Both the position numbers and the translations under genes were made by a program. Source: Varroa destructor (taxonomy: Eukaryota > Arthropoda > Arachnida > Mesostigmata > Varroidae). Taken from it: a stretch of 64,000 nt of DNA. Each line of letters opens with the position of its first letter. Within the stretch, counting starts at the first letter, position 1. Positions 60,805 through 64,000 of this stretch are shown here, in pieces. The notes beneath the pieces were generated by a model, which worked only from the letters and a program-made list of their open reading frames with translations, made no database searches and was not told the DNA's origin. The stretch covers positions 35,907,498 to 35,971,497 of the forward strand of contig NW_019211460.1 of the NCBI RefSeq assembly GCF_002443255.2. Reading direction: 5' to 3'.

Positions 60805-62738
60805 AGATGCTCTTGTCTCTCGGCGTTTCCGCCTACTTTATCGTTGTTTTTTTCCCCAGGGCAGAAATATAAATTGCGTACCCATTTGTCTTTCCACTCA
60901 TTTTTACGTCACTTAATAAACTCGATCCCTAATCATGATCACGATAAAATAGGTTGCTAAGGACGAAAAAAGGTTTTTGCCAAATCTTCTAGATCCTACT
61001 CTTAGGCGCGCTCTCAAATTGAATAGATTTAATCGGCTAGAGTCTCTTACAATATGTAGAATACGAACCTCATTTAATGTACCCTAGACGCTACACAAGA
61101 AAATCGCAATATGCATCACCATGGTTCTATTAGCATTGAACAAACCGTCCATGTTTTTGGTTTGGATAGACGAAAATAAATAGAGAAATTATTTTTGTCT
61201 ATAGAAAATGCCAAGTGTTTAGCATAACATTTAGATACCTCAGAAGCGACCTACAAAAATGATATGCCTAGAACCCTATGTCAGTTGGCCCACCTTATTA
61301 GTTACCACCTAATATCCATAGCAAACGTTTTAGAATTGCGCGAAATTAGATATTTCTATTGGGAGGCAAAATAAAGCTTTCTGGAAAAGCGCATCACTAA
61401 CCGGCGAGTGTTTATTTCCACGGTTTCCATGTTTTTTTTCTAATAGAATGACTTGAATTTTCCGCATTCGTTTCAAGGTATGTACAGAATGTATTAGCTG
61501 ACTAGATCTAAAGAAGGAATTTTAGAGTAAAAAGACTTCCCTATATGTCGGGTTCTACAGTTGGCATCAGAGGTTTTCCATGTACACTCAATGTATTTTA
61601 ATTCTTCTAACAATATTTCAGCGACATCGATATAAGAAAGTACTACGGAAACTTCATCGAGCAATGATGCAGGTTGATTTACTTCTAGCTGCCTCAACGA
61701 ATTATTTAGCCTCTTAACTAATGAGGTCTATAATCTAAGAACATCCTAATGATATCTAAACAAATATTACACAGAAAATATAGCACGGGATGGCCAGGAA
61801 ACTGGGGGAAGGGCAGATGAAGGCCAAGTGCATACGCGACAAATGATTGTAAAAGTGTAATAATATGGCGTATGTTTGTTGCGAGCAGAGGGACAATCCT
61901 AGCTAAATAAAGTTAGTATGGAATCCAAATGACCCAATAGAAACGGGGTGCTGGTCGTTTGCAGATCTCGGTGCAGTGGATAATGGACCTAAGACAACGC
62001 GCTTTGGAATCGGCATCCACCCCTCACTCTCATAGAATATCAATATGGAGATGTGGTTTCGATTCACTCTGAGTGTATGTTATAATTATTGTTGTAACTG
62101 ACTGGTTTATACTTGACAATTTGAATTAGGTTCAATTCAAGTTGGGGGTTGTAGAAGTTCGTCCTCTAATAACTAGCGAGTGCACATCTGCCAACCATGA
62201 ATGTTAGCTCGCACGTAGTACTATGGTGTTTCAAAGTATATGTTTAGTATTTTATGACACCGCACCTCAATAGCTAAAAATCTTGATAAATTGTGAGTGT
62301 CTCCAACGACTTAATGGTGCTGACATCCGCATCACTTATGAGGCTTGTTGTACATCAAGGAACCGACAAACGTGCATCATGAACAATGCTCGTCCTTCAA
62401 GTAAAGGTCTGCTTACTTATCGTTGTTGCCTTTGCCAGTACAGAATTGCCACAGTGGAGAATTTAATTGGGCTGGAAAGGTACACGGAGATATTTTAACA
62501 TAATGCTACACGTGCTTTCTATGCATGAGGATAACGTTTAACAGTACCTCAAAATCTTAGTTAGATAATATGATAACAGACCTTTCTCAGTGGAATGGCT
62601 TTTAAAAATAAAGTTTTGAAAAAATGATAGAATCTAGTGAAGTGAGTTCGCAAAGAAAACAGCCCGATAGACATGATGTAATAAGTATATTAAGCTAACC
62701 CTCTCACTAACATCACTAAATAATTAATATATATGTAT

Positions 62739-62740
<2 letters not shown>
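60805..62740. other. AT-rich non-coding stretch
   Basis: No gene, RNA or element is recognised. Short frames (61494-61697 minus, 62283-62498 plus) carry no domain I know. Confidence 0.45.

Positions 62741-62781
<41 letters not shown>
62741..62781. repeat. (TA)n microsatellite, about 40 bp
   Basis: This uninterrupted TA run of about 20 units is preceded by a degenerate TA-rich stretch from 62725. It is the longest simple repeat in the window. Confidence 0.95.
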
Positions 62782-62784
<3 letters not shown>

Positions 62785-62789
62785 GTATA

Positions 62790-64000
62790 AAAAACGTTAG
62801 AAAACAGTTTTGTTATCCTCACCCGCGCTACCAAGCTTGAAGTGTGTAACTAGCAGCAACTTCCGTAAGCAGCTTTATTACATTACCGGGATGAGAGATT
62901 ACTGCAACGAATTCTACCAAACGACCCCACAAAGTGAATACCGTTCATTCAATCAAGTTTATCATCATCATCATCGCAAATTTTCCACAGTAGCTCCAAT
63001 TTTACAAGACACGAAGCGGCATGGGCCTCGTGGCCACTTTTCCTCACCGAGTGCTCTTAGCTAGCAGCAGGGCCAATGTAAACAAAACAGAAGACCCACG
63101 AGCGGGCACGAGCGCCGTCATCAATGGCCCCAAAAATTCAGCACCCAGCCATTGAAGTGTTTATGTTTATAATATACACATCATGAGTTTTCATGATCTT
63201 CCAAAGACTCTTTGAGACCTGTCGGATTTGTGAACCAATGCTAACTACAGGCTAAGTTCAATATAAACGATGTTCTGCAACTAAGCTGATTTATTCTAAC
63301 ATATTTTATTTCGACGTTTACGCTCAGTTAAGCCAAGAATAAACACGCCATTCTGTTCCGATTTTAGCTGACTGTAAGGTCTAGCACTATTCTACCAGCA
63401 GTTCATGTCAGCTCGTTACTATTATCATAGAAATTGATTGCTTATTCTCTTTGCTCGTCGATGATCCTCAACGTATTGTCGTCTGCTCCTCTTTAACATA
63501 TAGGATATTAGGGTTTTGACATTTTTTACAATCTGAACTTCGCATCATATGCAGATAGGGGCTCAACTAGACAGCCCTAACTGTACATACGAAAGATGTC
63601 AGGCGACGATCCGAATAAGAGTTATCGCGCACTGGTAAGAACACAATAATCGGTTGCAGCAAGAATGGATCAGTCACGCGCAACAAAACGTTTAAAAGAA
63701 AAAGTTTTGATGGTAGCCGACTAGTAATTGGACTAGCAGCAGTAATTGGACTGCTTTGACCGCCATCGCCACTCGAGTGTTAACGCTTACTCACTGAAAA
63801 CCCCAAACTTCTTTACCACGTTTTCACGGCCCCTGCTCAATTCGCATGTTTCTCAGTCTCGACCCTTCCCGAGGGAGCGTTCCGACTTTAACTAGCGGGT
63901 CCTCCGCACTGTCCACGCCGTCTCCAGTCAGAGAACGTTCGTTGGTCATGGGAAGCGGACACTTACGATGCCTTCAGTTGGCTCGAAAAAGGGCCTTCCC
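62790..64000. other. Non-coding stretch at the right edge
   Basis: No gene is recognised. A 12-bp direct repeat (AGTAATTGGACT at 63723-63734 and 63741-63752) and a CAT/ATC triplet patch near 62963 are present. The last 200 bp becomes richer in C and G, like the other islands, and may continue beyond the window. Confidence 0.4.

Noticed and set aside
1..64000. Bacterial-type systems (CRISPR array, phage defence island, operons)
   Set aside because: No regularly spaced repeats and no contiguous coding frames. Composition and mobile elements are those of an animal genome.

Overview
The window looks like nuclear DNA of an animal, most likely an arthropod. The evidence is indirect. The sequence is AT-rich, with long A and T runs, (TA)n, (AC)n and CAG/CTG-type simple repeats, and closely packed stop codons. 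It carries decayed copies of four classes of animal transposable element, and nothing in it looks bacterial. I cannot name the species. I find no protein-coding host gene that I can defend: the longest open frames (about 150 codons) are what chance gives in 64 kb, and several overlap equally long frames on the other strand. No rRNA, intact tRNA, CRISPR array or bacterial operon signal was seen. The window is best read as intergenic DNA or part of a very large intron.

From left to right: a broken mariner transposase lies on the minus strand at about 240-1270, with the motifs in order and the third catalytic Asp replaced by Glu. A 21-bp hairpin is at 2839-2884, and a pre-miRNA-like hairpin at 6271-6319. 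A second, N-terminal-only mariner fragment lies at about 15600-15808 (minus). A perfect 24-bp stem with a 7-nt loop sits at 18285-18339. From 24373 to about 27320 on the plus strand is a collinear but heavily mutated Ty3/gypsy retrotransposon of Mag-like type. Its gag, zinc knuckle, protease, reverse transcriptase, RNase H and integrase can each be recognised by motif although every reading frame is broken.

The right half holds a cluster of alternative hairpins at 35456-35495 and a 65-nt imperfect hairpin with miRNA-precursor geometry at 36030-36094. A tRNA-like (SINE-like) segment follows at about 42970-43050, then the 3' end of a LINE-type non-LTR retrotransposon at about 44150-45053. A near-identical 59-bp direct repeat occurs at 57530 and 58906. 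A 41-nt pure pyrimidine tract and a long (TA)n array lie near the right end. Several 0.5-0.8 kb blocks richer in G+C, often with CTG/CAG triplets, interrupt the AT-rich background (about 8.6-9.1, 11.4-12.2, 33.3-34.0, 36.4-37.0, 39.1-39.8, 40.3-41.2, 53.3-54.1, 59.2-59.6 and 60.2-60.8 kb). They could be exons, promoters or enhancers of an unseen gene, but the sequence alone does not settle this.

None of the elements appears able to move by itself, and I see no sign that the window's components form a working system. The strongest candidates for undescribed function are the unusually long hairpins, which far exceed what a sequence of this length should contain by chance.
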